DNA of 64,000 nt from Amphritea balenae (GCF_003858655.1 NZ_RQXV01000004.1:1-64000), one strand, 5' to 3'; counted from the stretch's first letter, positions 8,276-18,914 are shown. Program-made: numbers and translations. The notes: generated from the letters alone by a model not told the origin.

Positions 8276-9421
8276 TTACTTTACGGCTTTTAATATAACG
8301 AATTTTTTATTGCTGGCTACAGTTTCACAATTATTAAATAAGCGTTTCAATATGACGTGGTAACCGAGATGGCGGTTGCCTATAACCCATAGCTCGCCGC
8401 CTTTGTTAAGTACCTTGTATGATTCTTTAAACATCTGTTGCGCAATAAAATCCCCAACCGTATTTTGCTGATGAAAGGGGGGATTGTTGAGAATCAGGTC
8501 ACAGCTGTTGTCTGACACTCCCTTCAGACAATCAGTCACTATAAATTCTGCACTTCGTTCAGGAAATGCCCGACCGAAGTTCTCTTTAGCCGAGGCCACC
8601 GCCATATAGGATTCATCAATAAAGTGGACTTTTGCTGCGGGATTCTTTTCCCCTGCGATCAGTCCCACTATGCCGTTACCGCAGCCCAAATCGATAATAT
8701 TCCGATAGTGGCTATTGGCCGGCATATTTTGAATAAAAAAGCGGGTGCCTATGTCCAGCTTTTCACGCGAAAAAACGTTGGCGTGATTGGTAATCTGATA
8801 TTGAGTATTTTCTAGTAGGTAGTGTTTAGGATAATTATTTTCCGGTGGTATAAGCGTGGCATCATATTGACAGAAAATGAGCCTGGCTTTTTTACGCGCC
8901 AGGGATGTATGAGTTGGCCCGATAATTTTTTCAAAAAGCTGCAAGGTTGAGGTGTGAATCCCTTTGACCATACCGGCAGCGATAATCTTGGTTTCAGCTG
9001 TCAGGTATGGCCGTAACCGTTGTAACTGGTCTTCCAGTTGAGCCAGACTCTTGGTGATCTTAATGATCAGCAGATCAAATTTAGCGTCCTTTGGCAGAAC
9101 TGAGGACAGGCTTGTAAGACTATTTATATGAGCGACACTGCTTTCAGGTAGATCGTTAATTCTGAGATTATTTAACGTCGCTTGTTGCGATATGAACGAG
9201 TCGGTTTGCATCGTTGGTAAATTATCGGCTAAAGCGATGCTGATGGCTCCAAAGCTATCGTTGCAGATAAGCACCCTGGAATCATGAGATGGATAACCTT
9301 CTTCGCTAAGTTGGTGCAACAGATATTCATCTGAGGCATCCCAGGCTCGCAGTGTTTCTTTATTTCGAACGGGAAAACGGGCCAGTTGGAAGTTGCCTTG
9401 CGGTACTGTCAGTGTATCCAT
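8276..9421 (-). CDS. rlmG: 23S rRNA (guanine-1835-N2)-methyltransferase RlmG
   Basis: A 381-residue class I SAM methyltransferase that modifies G1835 of 23S rRNA. It matches E. coli RlmG throughout. The inactive N-terminal domain has W-D-A-S-D-E-Y-L-L and LICNDSFGAISIAL. The catalytic domain has the SAM loop IIDLGCGNGIVGLIA, the acidic VHFIDESYMAVASA strand end and the amino-methyltransferase motif NPPFHQQ, ending KKFVILKAVK. The ATG at 9421 is chosen because it gives the family length; an upstream in-frame TTG (9520) would add a 33-residue tail unlike the family. Confidence 0.95.
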   Translation of the reverse strand: MDTLTVPQGNFQLARFPVRNKETLRAWDASDEYLLHQLSEEGYPSHDSRVLICNDSFGAISIALADNLPTMQTDSFISQQATLNNLRINDLPESSVAHINSLTSLSSVLPKDAKFDLLIIKITKSLAQLEDQLQRLRPYLTAETKIIAAGMVKGIHTSTLQLFEKIIGPTHTSLARKKARLIFCQYDATLIPPENNYPKHYLLENTQYQITNHANVFSREKLDIGTRFFIQNMPANSHYRNIIDLGCGNGIVGLIAGEKNPAAKVHFIDESYMAVASAKENFGRAFPERSAEFIVTDCLKGVSDNSCDLILNNPPFHQQNTVGDFIAQQMFKESYKVLNKGGELWVIGNRHLGYHVILKRLFNNCETVASNKKFVILKAVK

Positions 9422-9687
9422 GTAAAGCGAATCTGCTGCTGATAATATTGGGCCTGTAGTATATAGGAAACTTGCTAAGCACTCTGCCGAAATTCGTCCC
9501 AATCTAATTGCTGCAACCAAAATAATAGGCTACTCAGCATGGGTAGAAAGAAGGTTGCTGGCTCTACTTTGTATGTGATTTGTCAGTAAACTCTCCGATG
9601 GAATATTGGTTATTAGTCATTAGGTTCAAATATCCACAGGGTGGCAGAATGTATTTCTGCGCCATATGCCGTTTAAGGGGCAATTAA

Positions 9688-11298
9688 ATGTATAAGTCGG
9701 TGGCAGGTGTTATAGATAACATCCTTAGGTTATTAGGCTGTAAAACGATTAACAGTCAGTTTATGTTGTCATATGTTTTAATTTTCCTGTTGGCTGCTGT
9801 TTCAGCTATCTCACTGTATATGAGTATGGCGATAAACCCCGAAACAATTAATGTTGCTGGTCGACAGCGTATGTTGAGCCAGCGTATTGCTAAAGAAGCG
9901 ATGCTGGTTGCTGCAGGTGTAGAACAGCGTGCCGCGTTAGAAAAAACCATATCACTGTTTGAAAAGTCCCATAAACAGATAGTCGATGGTGATCCGGATG
10001 TCGGGATGAATGCACTTTCCAATGCTGAAACCCTTACTCAGATGAAGCATGTAGATTCATTGTGGAAAGCTTACAAAGCACTGATTCTTAAACATATTGA
10101 GGAAGATAGTCCGGCGACGTTACAACAGCTCCAAAAGCAGTCCCCGGTCGTACTGAAACAGATGAATAAGGCGGTTATGATGATGACTGCTGAAGCGAAT
10201 AGTACGACACAAACGCAGTTATTAATCTCATTTGTATGTATTTTGATGATCCTGGTATTTGTTGTACTGGGACGGGTATTTGGCTTACGCATGCTGATGG
10301 ATAATATCGAGCGATTGCGTAACCGTATGTCTGAAGTCGGAAAAGGTGATTTCTCCCATCGTTTCGATGTTGTTCATATCGATAATGAGGTCGGGCATAT
10401 GTTCGATTCTTATAATCGAATGCTTGATCATGTTAGTGAATTGCTAAAGAAGGTACAGTTGGTTGCGGCAAATACTGAGCGCCACATAGATAATGTTGCT
10501 CAGGCAACTAATTCAACTGAACAGGGTGTCAGTCGTCAATATGCTGATATAGAGCTGGTTGCTACTGCGATGACAGAGATGGCGGCAACGGTGAATGAGG
10601 TTTCCAGCAACACTTCTGAAGCAGAAAAAGCAGCTATCAGTACCGGAGAGCAGGCCCGGGAAGGGGGGCGGGTTGTTGGTCGGTCCCAAACCCAGGCGAT
10701 TGAGATGAAAGAGATGTTGCAGCAAACGGCAGCGTTAATTGAATCTTTGAAGCAACAGTCACTCGAAGTCGGAGAATTTACCTCGGTTATTAATGATGTG
10801 GCTGAACAAACCAACCTTCTGGCATTGAATGCTGCAATTGAGGCAGCCCGTGCGGGTGAGCAGGGACGTGGCTTTGCCGTTGTTGCAGATGAAGTGCGTA
10901 ACCTGGCGATGCGCACGCAGCAATCAACTCAACAGATTCAACAGATTATTCAACAGCTTCAGGAGCGAGCTGAAGAAGCGGTAAGTTCAATGGAGGTCAA
11001 TAATAGTCTGGCTGAAGCCAGTATTGAACTGGCTGAATCCGCAGCCATCGCGTTGGACGGTATTATCAGTTCGGCAGAAACTATCTCGTCAATGAATATG
11101 ATGATCTCTACAGCAACAGATCAGCAAAGCGCAGTCGCAAATGATATCGATCAGCGAGTGGTCAATATTTCAGATATTGCGGGACATACTAAAGACGATG
11201 CGCAGCAGGTTGTGGTTGCAATAAATGAGGTGCGTAACGAAGCTCAGGCTCTCAACCAGCTAACACAGCAGTTTCATCTGCGAGATCAACAGCGCTAG
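9688..11298 (+). CDS. Methyl-accepting chemotaxis protein with PilJ-type sensor domain
   Basis: A 536-residue chemoreceptor. Two transmembrane helices (about 25-47 and 178-200) bracket a periplasmic four-helix domain carrying the type IV pili methyl-accepting signature [19 protein letters not shown], also found in PilJ and nitrate-type sensors. A HAMP domain (about 200-255) and the signalling hairpin follow, with the conserved tip [20 protein letters not shown] and [15 protein letters not shown]. It is a single-gene unit, convergent with the LysE gene and overlapping it by four bases. No che genes are nearby; the ligand is unknown. Confidence 0.92.
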   Translation: MYKSVAGVIDNILRLLGCKTINSQFMLSYVLIFLLAAVSAISLYMSMAINPETINVAGRQRMLSQRIAKEAMLVAAGVEQRAALEKTISLFEKSHKQIVDGDPDVGMNALSNAETLTQMKHVDSLWKAYKALILKHIEEDSPATLQQLQKQSPVVLKQMNKAVMMMTAEANSTTQTQLLISFVCILMILVFVVLGRVFGLRMLMDNIERLRNRMSEVGKGDFSHRFDVVHIDNEVGHMFDSYNRMLDHVSELLKKVQLVAANTERHIDNVAQATNSTEQGVSRQYADIELVATAMTEMAATVNEVSSNTSEAEKAAISTGEQAREGGRVVGRSQTQAIEMKEMLQQTAALIESLKQQSLEVGEFTSVINDVAEQTNLLALNAAIEAARAGEQGRGFAVVADEVRNLAMRTQQSTQQIQQIIQQLQERAEEAVSSMEVNNSLAEASIELAESAAIALDGIISSAETISSMNMMISTATDQQSAVANDIDQRVVNISDIAGHTKDDAQQVVVAINEVRNEAQALNQLTQQFHLRDQQR

Positions 11299-11912
11299 TT
11301 TCTGGAGGCCAGATAGACTCCCGCTCCCATCATGATACCTCCTGCACTCTGATTGAGGCGTTTAACCGCCCGTTCAGATTGCAGGCGGGCGCTGGCCCAG
11401 TGGGAACCGTAGGCAATAAGCATCAGTCCCAGCATCAGGGCTACCATTGTTAGCCCCGCTGCCAAAGCTATATCACTGCTGCTAAGGATTGTCAGATCCA
11501 TAAAGGTAGGAAGAAAAGCGATATAGAACAGAATCACCTTAGGGTTTGAAGCAGAGATCAGAAACCCCTGTACAAACTCAAGAGAACTACGCTTGTTAAT
11601 GCGGGCTGTAGTGGCATCTACTTCTGGTTTGCTGGTAAATATCTTATAACCCAGGTAGATCAGGTAAGCTGCACCCACCCAGCGGATCACCGTGAATAAC
11701 CCACCCCAGTGTTCAGCAATGGTTGCCAGACCCAGGCAGGCTAAAATCAGATAGATGATATCGCTAACGACCATACCCAATGCAAGCATAAAACATCGAT
11801 GGCCACCTTCAATCATAGCCTTTGCTAAAACCGCAAATACGCCGGGGCCCGGCGTAATGCCAAAGATAAAGATAGCGATAAAAAAAGTCACAGCTCTTTC
11901 GAAAGTCATCAT
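11295..11912 (-). CDS. LysE/RhtB-family amino-acid exporter
   Basis: A 205-residue inner-membrane protein with about six transmembrane helices and the family's N-terminal motif [17 protein letters not shown], followed by [16 protein letters not shown] and the mid-protein S-N-P-K-V-I-L-F-Y motif. LysE/RhtB proteins export amino acids such as lysine, threonine or homoserine lactones. The neighbouring Lrp/AsnC regulator 50 bases upstream on the same strand is a common partner for this family and probably controls it. Confidence 0.88.
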   Translation of the reverse strand: MMTFERAVTFFIAIFIFGITPGPGVFAVLAKAMIEGGHRCFMLALGMVVSDIIYLILACLGLATIAEHWGGLFTVIRWVGAAYLIYLGYKIFTSKPEVDATTARINKRSSLEFVQGFLISASNPKVILFYIAFLPTFMDLTILSSSDIALAAGLTMVALMLGLMLIAYGSHWASARLQSERAVKRLNQSAGGIMMGAGVYLASRN

Positions 11913-11962
11913 TCAGCTTCAGTGTTAATAAAATTGGTTAATAAGTATACAGTGGATCTCAC

Positions 11963-12442
11963 TTATACCGGAATAGCAGTTTCATACTTTACTTCTCTCA
12001 GGGTGAAGTTTGATTTCACCTGAGAAACCCCAGGCAGAGAAAAAATGTTCTCGGTCAGAAAGTTGTCGTAAGTAGCCATATCCGGAATCACTACCCGCAG
12101 GACAAAATCGGCATTGCCGGTCACTGCATAGCATTGCATCACCTCAGGACAGGCTTTTACTGCTTCTTCAAATTCGCGAGCATTGTCTTTTGAGTGGCGG
12201 GTCAGGCTGACCAGCAGGAAAACACAAAGCCCATAGTTCAAGGTTTGGGGATCAACCAGTGCGGTGTACTGACGTAATACACCGCGCTCTTCCAATGCCT
12301 TTACTCGCCGCCAGCAGGCTGCTGTGGATAAACCAACTTCATCGGCTAATTGTTGGTTAGATATACGGCCGTCCTGCTGCAGAATTCGCAGGATGTGGCG
12401 GTCATAATTGTCAGGCTTAAAAATATCCTTCGGAGCACTCAT
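11963..12442 (-). CDS. Lrp/AsnC-family transcriptional regulator
   Basis: A 159-residue feast/famine regulator. The N-terminal winged HTH reads D-R-H-I-L-R-I-L-Q-Q-D-G-R then LADEVGLSTAACWRRVKALE, and the C-terminal RAM ligand-binding domain has CYAVTGNADFVLRVVIPDM. It is divergent from the indolepyruvate oxidoreductase gene with about 190 bases between them, and upstream of the LysE gene. The arrangement suggests control of both by an amino acid, plausibly an aromatic or branched-chain one, but that is inference. Confidence 0.9.
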   Translation of the reverse strand: MSAPKDIFKPDNYDRHILRILQQDGRISNQQLADEVGLSTAACWRRVKALEERGVLRQYTALVDPQTLNYGLCVFLLVSLTRHSKDNAREFEEAVKACPEVMQCYAVTGNADFVLRVVIPDMATYDNFLTENIFSLPGVSQVKSNFTLREVKYETAIPV

Positions 12443-12635
12443 ATTTATATAAAACCTATTACTGTGAAATATTCTTACTGATAAGGCATAAAAATTTAAA
12501 GTTTATTTCATAATGTTAGTCTTTTTGATTGGTATTCGAAAGCACCTTTCGGGTAAAAAAAACTACACTGGATACTAAATATGCAGTTGGGCAATCCACT
12601 GCAAATAACAATAAAAGTTCTATGTGAGGTATGCC

Positions 12636-15600
12636 ATGGGTCAGCCAGAAACCCTAGTTCCGAATAGCCCCCTGTTAGATGATTCATTACTCGATAACTA
12701 TGCTCTAAATGATCGTTACCTGCGTCCAACCGGACGGGTGTTTCTGACTGGAACCCAGGCGCTGGTTCGCTTGCCGATGATGCAGCGTCAGCTGGACCGT
12801 AACAATAATCTCAAGACAGCAGGTTTTATCAGCGGCTATCGGGGCTCTCCGCTGGGAGGCTATGATCAGGCGCTATGGCAGGCGGGTGATCTGCTCAAAT
12901 CTCACGATATCGATTTCATACCGGCGATTAATGAAGATCTGGCGGCGACCATGGTGTTGGGTACGCAACAGGTTGAGACAGATGCCGATAAGAATGTGGA
13001 TGGTGTATTTTCCATCTGGTACGGCAAAGGGCCTGGTGTTGATCGGGCCGGTGATGCCCTAAAGCATGGCAATACTTATGGCAGCTCCCCCAATGGCGGT
13101 GTATTAGTCGTTGCAGGCGATGATCACGGTTGCGTTTCTTCCAGTATGCCGCATCAGTCCGATGTCGCCTTTATGTCCTGGTTTATGCCGACCATCAATC
13201 CGGCCAGTATTTCTGAGTACTTTGAGTTTGGCCTGTGGGGCTTTGCTATGTCCCGCTTTAGCGGAATGTGGTGTGGCTTTAAGGCGATTGCCGAGGCCGT
13301 GGAAAGTGCCGCGTCTGTTGAAATCAATGATTTACCTGAGTTTAAAATACCGAATGACTTTGTCTCGCCGGAAGGTGGTCTGCACTATCGCTGGCCCGAT
13401 CTGCCGGGACCGCAGCTGGAAACCCGTATTGAGCATAAACTGGCTGCCGTTGCCGCTTTTGCCCGTGCCAACCCGATTGATAAACGTATTTATGACCTGG
13501 CCGATGCCCGCTTCGGCATAGTAACCACCGGTAAGGCCTATCTGGATCTGCTGGCGGCGCTGGAACTGCTGGGACTGGATGAAGCACAAGCGCGTGATAT
13601 CGGTCTGGATATTTACAAGGTCGGCCTGGTCTGGCCGTTGGAACGCACTGGTGCACTGGATTTCGTCCATGGCAAGCAGGAAGTGCTGGTGGTGGAAGAG
13701 AAGCGCGGCATCATCGAAAGCCAGATTAAAGAGTATATGTCCGAACCGGACCATCCCGGCGAAGTGCTGATTACCGGTAAGCAGGATGAGAACGGAGAGC
13801 CACTGATCCCTTACGTTGGCGAGCTTGGCCCTAATATGTTGGCGGGCTATATCGCCCAGCGATTAAGTAGATTGTTTGGTCTCGACTTCAGTACCCGTTT
13901 GGCCACTATCGGTGAGCGTGGTAGTGATGCAACAGATCCCGGTGGTGTACGCCGGTTACCTTATTTCTGTTCCGGCTGCCCGCACAACTCATCTACTAAA
14001 GTGCCCGATGGCAGCAAAGCTCAGGCAGGTATCGGTTGTCACTTTATGGCGTCCTGGATGGGCCGTAAAACTGAGTCACTGATTCAAATGGGGGGCGAAG
14101 GGGTAAACTGGATCAGTAAATCCCGTTACCTGAATAATACCCATGTATTCCAGAATCTGGGCGAAGGGACCTACTTTCATTCGGGTTCGATGGCGATCCG
14201 TCAGTCGCTGGCGGCTGGGGCCAATATTACCTATAAGATCCTGTTTAATGACGCGGTTGCTATGACCGGCGGCCAGCCGGTTGACGGAGTGATAACTGTG
14301 CCGGCCATTGCTAACCAGGTGAACGCCGAAGGGGTCCAGCGAATCGCTATTCTTAGCGACGAGCCAGAAAAATACAGCGATAAGAGTATCTTCCCGCAAC
14401 AGGCGACCTTCCATCATCGCGATGAACTGGAACAGGTGCAGGTGGAGCTGCGTGACATTCAGGGCGTTACAGTGCTGATTTATGATCAGACCTGTGCAGC
14501 AGAAAAGCGTCGTCGCCGTAAACGCGGTCAGTTTCCGGATCCGGCCAAACGTGCTTTTATCAATCATCATGTTTGTGAGGGATGCGGTGACTGTTCCGAA
14601 CAATCTAACTGTCTGTCCGTGATACCACGCGAGACCGAACAGGGACGTAAGCGTCGTATTGATCAGTCCTCATGTAACAAAGACTTTTCCTGCGTGAAGG
14701 GTTTTTGTCCGAGTTTCGTGACTATTGAAGGCGGAGAGCTGAAACGGGGAGCGGGTGTTTCTACCGGTGATCAGTTTGATAAAAAGGTTGCAGCTTTGCC
14801 GCAGCCTGAGATTAAAACGCTGGATAAAACCTACAATCTGCTGGTCGGTGGTGTTGGTGGTACCGGCGTTGTAACGGTCGGTGCGCTAATCACTATGGCA
14901 GCACATCTCGAAGCGAAAGGCTCTTCTGTGCTGGACTTTATGGGCTTCGCCCAAAAGGGCGGTACAGTACTGAGCTATGTACGACTGGCGCCAACGCCGC
15001 AAGACATTCATCAGGTCCGTATCGATGTTGGGCAAGCGGATGCGCTGGTGGCCTGCGATATGGTGGTGGGAACGTCCGATAAGGCGTTGAGCGTTTTACG
15101 CCGCGGCCACAGCCGGGCAGTGATGAACCTGGCGCAGATGCCGACAGCCGATAACGTGCTGTATCGTGATGCCGATATGCAGGCAACCCGCCGCAATCGA
15201 ATTCTGCTGGATGCTGTTGGTGACGGAAATCTGGCAACTATGGATGCTAACCGTCTGGCTGAAGCATTGCTGGGTGATACCGTATTTTCTAACGTTATGA
15301 TGCTGGGCTTTGCCTGGCAGAGCGGTCTTATTCCGCTATCAATGGTATCGTTGAACAGAGCCATAGAGCTTAATGCGGTTGCGGTGGATAAAAACCGTAC
15401 CGCCTTCAACTGGGGCCGTCTGGCGGCGGTTGATCTGGCCTTTGTTGAGCAGGCCGCAGGCGGTGTTGTCGAACTTGAAACCCCGGATTTGAAGAGTCGT
15501 ATTAAGCGCAATATTGAATTCCTGAGCCAGTATCAGAATGCTGCGTATGCAGAAAAGTATAAAGTATTGGTTGATTCAGTAGCTAAAGCTGAACAGCAAG

Positions 15601-16139
15601 TGTCAGCAGATAATGCTCTGTCCGATGCGGTTGCTACTCAATTATTCCGTCTGATGTCATATAAAGACGAGTACGAAGTAGCACGGCTCTATACCGAAAC
15701 CAGTTTCCTGAGCGAAGTCGCTGATACCTTTAGCGGTGATTATCGGATTAAGTTCCATGTAGCGCCGCCATTATTGGCCCGTAAACAAGTGAATGGACGT
15801 CCGCGTAAGATAGAGGTGGGTAGCTGGGCACTGAAAGCATTTAAACTGTTGGCTAAAATGCGTGGTTTAAGGGGGACTACCCTGGATCTGTTTGCCTATA
15901 GCGCTGATCGTAAGCTAGAGCGTCAGTTACTGACAGAATATAAGGCACAGATTGCCACAATGGTCAGCGGCCTGCGCAGTGACAACTATACTACCGCTGT
16001 CGAGCTGGCGCAGTTACCAGCAGAGATTCGCGGTTTTGGCCTGGTGAAAGAGCAGGCCGCAGAGAAAGCACAACAGCAGGCAGAGCGGCTACTGGCTCAG
16101 TTCAGCGCCAACAAAATTGAAGTTGAGCCAGCTCTTTAG
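12636..16139 (+). CDS. Fused indolepyruvate:ferredoxin oxidoreductase (IorA-IorB)
   Basis: A 1167-residue single-chain 2-oxoacid:ferredoxin oxidoreductase that oxidatively decarboxylates arylpyruvates to aryl-acetyl-CoA with thiamine diphosphate and iron-sulfur clusters. The order is: a pyrimidine-binding region with GFISGYRGSPLGGYD; a transketolase-C-like part; a TPP-binding part with Y-F-C-S-G-C-P-H-N and IGCHFMASW; a 4Fe-4S segment (C-E-G-C-G-D-C-S); and a C-terminal gamma domain starting LLVGGVGGTGVVTVGALI. ATG at 12636 has a GAGG site six bases upstream; a GTG four codons earlier is less likely. It is followed after 37 bases by an aromatic aminotransferase, giving a two-step route from aromatic amino acids. 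Confidence 0.93.
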   Translation: MGQPETLVPNSPLLDDSLLDNYALNDRYLRPTGRVFLTGTQALVRLPMMQRQLDRNNNLKTAGFISGYRGSPLGGYDQALWQAGDLLKSHDIDFIPAINEDLAATMVLGTQQVETDADKNVDGVFSIWYGKGPGVDRAGDALKHGNTYGSSPNGGVLVVAGDDHGCVSSSMPHQSDVAFMSWFMPTINPASISEYFEFGLWGFAMSRFSGMWCGFKAIAEAVESAASVEINDLPEFKIPNDFVSPEGGLHYRWPDLPGPQLETRIEHKLAAVAAFARANPIDKRIYDLADARFGIVTTGKAYLDLLAALELLGLDEAQARDIGLDIYKVGLVWPLERTGALDFVHGKQEVLVVEEKRGIIESQIKEYMSEPDHPGEVLITGKQDENGEPLIPYVGELGPNMLAGYIAQRLSRLFGLDFSTRLATIGERGSDATDPGGVRRLPYFCSGCPHNSSTKVPDGSKAQAGIGCHFMASWMGRKTESLIQMGGEGVNWISKSRYLNNTHVFQNLGEGTYFHSGSMAIRQSLAAGANITYKILFNDAVAMTGGQPVDGVITVPAIANQVNAEGVQRIAILSDEPEKYSDKSIFPQQATFHHRDELEQVQVELRDIQGVTVLIYDQTCAAEKRRRRKRGQFPDPAKRAFINHHVCEGCGDCSEQSNCLSVIPRETEQGRKRRIDQSSCNKDFSCVKGFCPSFVTIEGGELKRGAGVSTGDQFDKKVAALPQPEIKTLDKTYNLLVGGVGGTGVVTVGALITMAAHLEAKGSSVLDFMGFAQKGGTVLSYVRLAPTPQDIHQVRIDVGQADALVACDMVVGTSDKALSVLRRGHSRAVMNLAQMPTADNVLYRDADMQATRRNRILLDAVGDGNLATMDANRLAEALLGDTVFSNVMMLGFAWQSGLIPLSMVSLNRAIELNAVAVDKNRTAFNWGRLAAVDLAFVEQAAGGVVELETPDLKSRIKRNIEFLSQYQNAAYAEKYKVLVDSVAKAEQQVSADNALSDAVATQLFRLMSYKDEYEVARLYTETSFLSEVADTFSGDYRIKFHVAPPLLARKQVNGRPRKIEVGSWALKAFKLLAKMRGLRGTTLDLFAYSADRKLERQLLTEYKAQIATMVSGLRSDNYTTAVELAQLPAEIRGFGLVKEQAAEKAQQQAERLLAQFSANKIEVEPAL

Positions 16140-16176
16140 CAGCGGCGATATATGCGCATAAACAGAGGAGATTCAG

Positions 16177-17376
16177 ATGTTTGAAGGATTGAAAGCACTC
16201 CCCCAGGATCCCATCTTAGGCTTAATGATGAAGTTTCGTGAGGATACTAACCCGGACAAGCTGGATCTGGGGGTTGGGGTTTATAAAGATGAACAGGGTA
16301 ATACACCGATAATGGAGTCTGTTCATCTGGCTGAGCAGCAGCTGCTGATTACCGAATCTACTAAGAGCTATATCGCGCCGGCAGGAACCATTTTATACAA
16401 TCAGCGTATGCGTGAGCTGGTGTTTGGTGCAGACCACGTTGTATTAAAAGAGGGTCGTATAGCCTCCGCTCAAACGCCGGGCGGTTGTGGTGCTTTACGT
16501 ATGGCTGCCGAATTTATTCAGGGCTGTAATGCTGACAGTGCAGTATGGGTCAGCACCCCGACATGGGCTAATCATATACCGTTGTTAGGTGGTGCCGGGG
16601 TCACTATTAAAGAGTATCCCTATTATGACTATGAGCAGAACAATGTTCAGTTTGATGCGATGTTAGCTTCACTTGAAGCTGCTTCTGCGGGTGACTTTCT
16701 GTTGTTGCATGGCTGCTGCCATAACCCAAGTGGCGCCGATCTTAACCAGGAACAGTGGCAAGCGGTGACAGAGCTATGTGCCAGAAAAGGACTGATTCCT
16801 TTTATCGATATGGCTTATCAAGGGTTAGGTAGTGGTCTGGATGAGGACGCTTACGGCGTGCGTCTAATGGCGGATACACTGCCTGAGATGCTGGTGGCAA
16901 CATCCTGCTCCAAGAACTTTGGCTTATATCGCGAGCGTACCGGCACCCTCTTTATTGTTGCAGGAAATGCCGAGCAGGCGGCGAATGCTGGCAGTCAGCT
17001 ATTCAATAAGATTCGTAGCCATTACTCTATGCCACCTTCCCATGGTGCTGCAATTGTTGAGACCATCCTGAGTGATACAGGGATGAATCAACAGTGGCAG
17101 GAAGAGTTACAGGCCATGCGTCAACGTATCCAGAGTTTGCGTAAAATGCTGGTACAGAAAATTACAGCAACCGGTATTGATCGTGACTTCAGCTTTATAG
17201 AGCAGCAGTTCGGTATGTTCTCGTTTCTGGGAATAACACCGCAACAGGTTGCGCAGCTTCAACGGGATTACGGCATCTACATTGTCGACTCAAGCCGGGT
17301 GAATGTGGCCGGGCTTAACGATGATCGGATGGATTATTTTGTGAATGCTTTGGTCGAGGTGTTACGGCGTTCCTAG
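16177..17376 (+). CDS. Aromatic/aspartate amino acid aminotransferase (class I)
   Basis: A 399-residue PLP-dependent aminotransferase of the AspC/TyrB fold type I group, cytoplasmic. Visible are the N-terminal KLDLGVGVYKDEQG, the HGCCHNPSGADL loop, IPFIDMAYQGLG, and the PLP lysine in S-C-S-K-N-F-G-L-Y-R-E-R-T-G. The C-terminal arginine region reads SSRVNVAGLND. The position after the arylpyruvate oxidoreductase indicates aromatic amino acids as substrates. A paralogue with an N-terminal extension lies at 40.4 kb. An AGGAG ribosome site precedes the ATG. Confidence 0.9.
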   Translation: MFEGLKALPQDPILGLMMKFREDTNPDKLDLGVGVYKDEQGNTPIMESVHLAEQQLLITESTKSYIAPAGTILYNQRMRELVFGADHVVLKEGRIASAQTPGGCGALRMAAEFIQGCNADSAVWVSTPTWANHIPLLGGAGVTIKEYPYYDYEQNNVQFDAMLASLEAASAGDFLLLHGCCHNPSGADLNQEQWQAVTELCARKGLIPFIDMAYQGLGSGLDEDAYGVRLMADTLPEMLVATSCSKNFGLYRERTGTLFIVAGNAEQAANAGSQLFNKIRSHYSMPPSHGAAIVETILSDTGMNQQWQEELQAMRQRIQSLRKMLVQKITATGIDRDFSFIEQQFGMFSFLGITPQQVAQLQRDYGIYIVDSSRVNVAGLNDDRMDYFVNALVEVLRRS

Positions 17377-17394
17377 CTTGTGAGTAGTTAAACT

Positions 17395-17424
17395 AAAAAA
17401 GAGAGCCGCGAGCTCTCTTTTTTT
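17395..17424 (+). terminator. Rho-independent terminator after the aminotransferase
   Basis: The stem GAGAGC / GCTCTC with loop CGCGA is flanked by six A and seven T, extending the stem and giving a U-tract. It closes the oxidoreductase-aminotransferase operon. Confidence 0.92.
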
Positions 17425-17561
17425 GTTTAATCATTTATGAATAACGGATAGACATAAACGCTGATCGCACAGAGATCAAAGGACATGCCGCTTTATACAT
17501 ATACTCGCGAGTTAAGTGGTATAATTACTGCTCATTTCTGCTTATTAGTGCTGCGAGTATC

Positions 17562-17804
17562 ATGAAGAAAAAAGGCATATTGCAAAGAACCTCCCTGTTC
17601 ATGGGAATTGTCTGTGAAGTTGTATCATTAATCTGCTTGGTGATGCTATATCTTAAAGCGCAGGAACTGGGTATGCAGGATGTGATCTCTGCCAGCTTTA
17701 TGGCATCAACCTTTTTCTTTTTTACCTGCGGTATCGTGTTGATTATTATTGGTAAAGCTGATCTTCCGGATCTGAGTTTTAAAGGTTTATCAGAAGATAA
17801 GTAA
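17562..17804 (+). CDS. Small hypothetical two-helix membrane protein
   Basis: An 80-residue protein with a basic start (MKKKGILQR), two predicted transmembrane helices (about 14-32 and 45-63) and a short acidic tail. No family is recognised. It is bracketed by two terminators, so it is a stand-alone transcription unit. Confidence 0.65.
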   Translation: MKKKGILQRTSLFMGIVCEVVSLICLVMLYLKAQELGMQDVISASFMASTFFFFTCGIVLIIIGKADLPDLSFKGLSEDK

Positions 17805-17842
17805 ACAGTTGACGGTCGTAATCCAGCCGACAGACTAAATAT

Positions 17843-17871
17843 AAAAAGAGCGCTTTAAGCGCTCTTTTTTG
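17843..17871. terminator. Bidirectional Rho-independent terminator
   Basis: A near-perfect palindrome AAAAAGAGCGCTT / AAGCGCTCTTTTT with A and T runs on both ends. It sits between the small membrane protein gene and the convergent formate dehydrogenase operon and can serve both. Confidence 0.9.
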
Positions 17872-17902
17872 TTTTTACTAGCAAGGAAAACGGAGTTTCT
17901 GT

Positions 17903-18895
17903 CTAGCGATCGCTCTTTTTAACTTCGTCGTACCATTGATCATGGTGTTGCTTGGCCCAGGTTTCGTCGACATAGCCGGTTTTCATCCCTTCCAGCGCGC
18001 CTTCTGTACCGGCGGTGCCGATATAGATGTGGCCAAAAGAAGCTGCTATCAGTAACAGCGAAGCGCCTCCATGTATCAGGTTCGCCAACTGCATGGTCTC
18101 GCGGTACTGACCAAAGTTCGGGAAGTCCATCACCAGACCACTGGCACAGACCACAATGCCCACCAGGGTCAGCACCCAGAACCAGGCTTTCTCACCACCG
18201 TTCATGTAACCGGCACTTGGATGAGCCTTACCCACCATACCGCCGCCTTGCAGGAACCAGGTCAGATCGGTGCGATTGAAGACGTTGTGCTTCATCCACT
18301 TCACTATCATCAGTAACAGACCCAGCACAAACAGTGGTCCCAGATAATTATGGGCCAGCTTGCACAATGTGGCGTAGTTACCCCAGAGTGAGGCGCCTAA
18401 AGCGTCGCGGAGAAAGAACTTGCCGTACAGCAGACTAAGCCCCGAAATCGCCAGGATGATAAACAAGGTTGCGACAGTCCAGTGCATGGCCCGGTCGAAA
18501 CGTTTCCAGCGTTCAATGGTGTTGCCGGTACGGGCTGAGTCGAGCTTATTCTGACCGACTAACAGGTAGAAAATCAGCAGCACAGCGAGAGTGCCACCCA
18601 GCGCATAAGCTCCGGCAGGTGTGATCCACTGGTTGCGCCAATGACGCCATTCTTCGCCCTGAACGTTGATCAGCTGACCTGCTTCATTTGCCTGAGACTG
18701 GGTCCGGCCGCTTTCTCCTTTACTGATAGCGTCCCAGTATGCAGTACTGGCAAAGCCAGCCACTTTAGCTTCAGAAGGTGATGCCGCCTGTGCCAGACCT
18801 GAAAATGACAGTGTTATCAGCAGCACCAGCATCAGAGACAAGAACGGCATGATATGAAATGGCAATTTAACGGTTAGCCATTTATTAGGAATCAT
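17903..18895 (-). CDS. Formate dehydrogenase gamma subunit (cytochrome b)
   Basis: A 330-residue membrane cytochrome b556-type subunit of the FdnI/FdoI family, passing electrons from the iron-sulfur subunit to quinone. It has an N-terminal cleavable hydrophobic segment ending A-Q-A (about residue 37), a poorly conserved region, then a helix near 100 and the four-helix core. The heme-ligand region includes WKRFDRAMHWTVATLFIILA, KLAHNYLGPLF, and LANLIHGGASLLLIAASFGH. The extra N-terminal periplasmic part is typical of the FDH3-type subunit. It is the last gene of the fdh operon and ends before a bidirectional terminator. Confidence 0.92.
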   Translation of the reverse strand: MIPNKWLTVKLPFHIMPFLSLMLVLLITLSFSGLAQAASPSEAKVAGFASTAYWDAISKGESGRTQSQANEAGQLINVQGEEWRHWRNQWITPAGAYALGGTLAVLLIFYLLVGQNKLDSARTGNTIERWKRFDRAMHWTVATLFIILAISGLSLLYGKFFLRDALGASLWGNYATLCKLAHNYLGPLFVLGLLLMIVKWMKHNVFNRTDLTWFLQGGGMVGKAHPSAGYMNGGEKAWFWVLTLVGIVVCASGLVMDFPNFGQYRETMQLANLIHGGASLLLIAASFGHIYIGTAGTEGALEGMKTGYVDETWAKQHHDQWYDEVKKSDR

Positions 18896-18914
18896 AGATC
18901 CCCCTCAGAATCAG

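Noticed and set aside
9422-9520. N-terminal extension of RlmG from an upstream TTG
   Set aside because: Family alignment begins at the ATG at 9421; the extension has no ribosome site and does not look conserved.
12862-15511. Many long open frames on both strands inside the indolepyruvate oxidoreductase gene
   Set aside because: They are shadows of a long gene with strong codon bias; the sense frame shows all family motifs.
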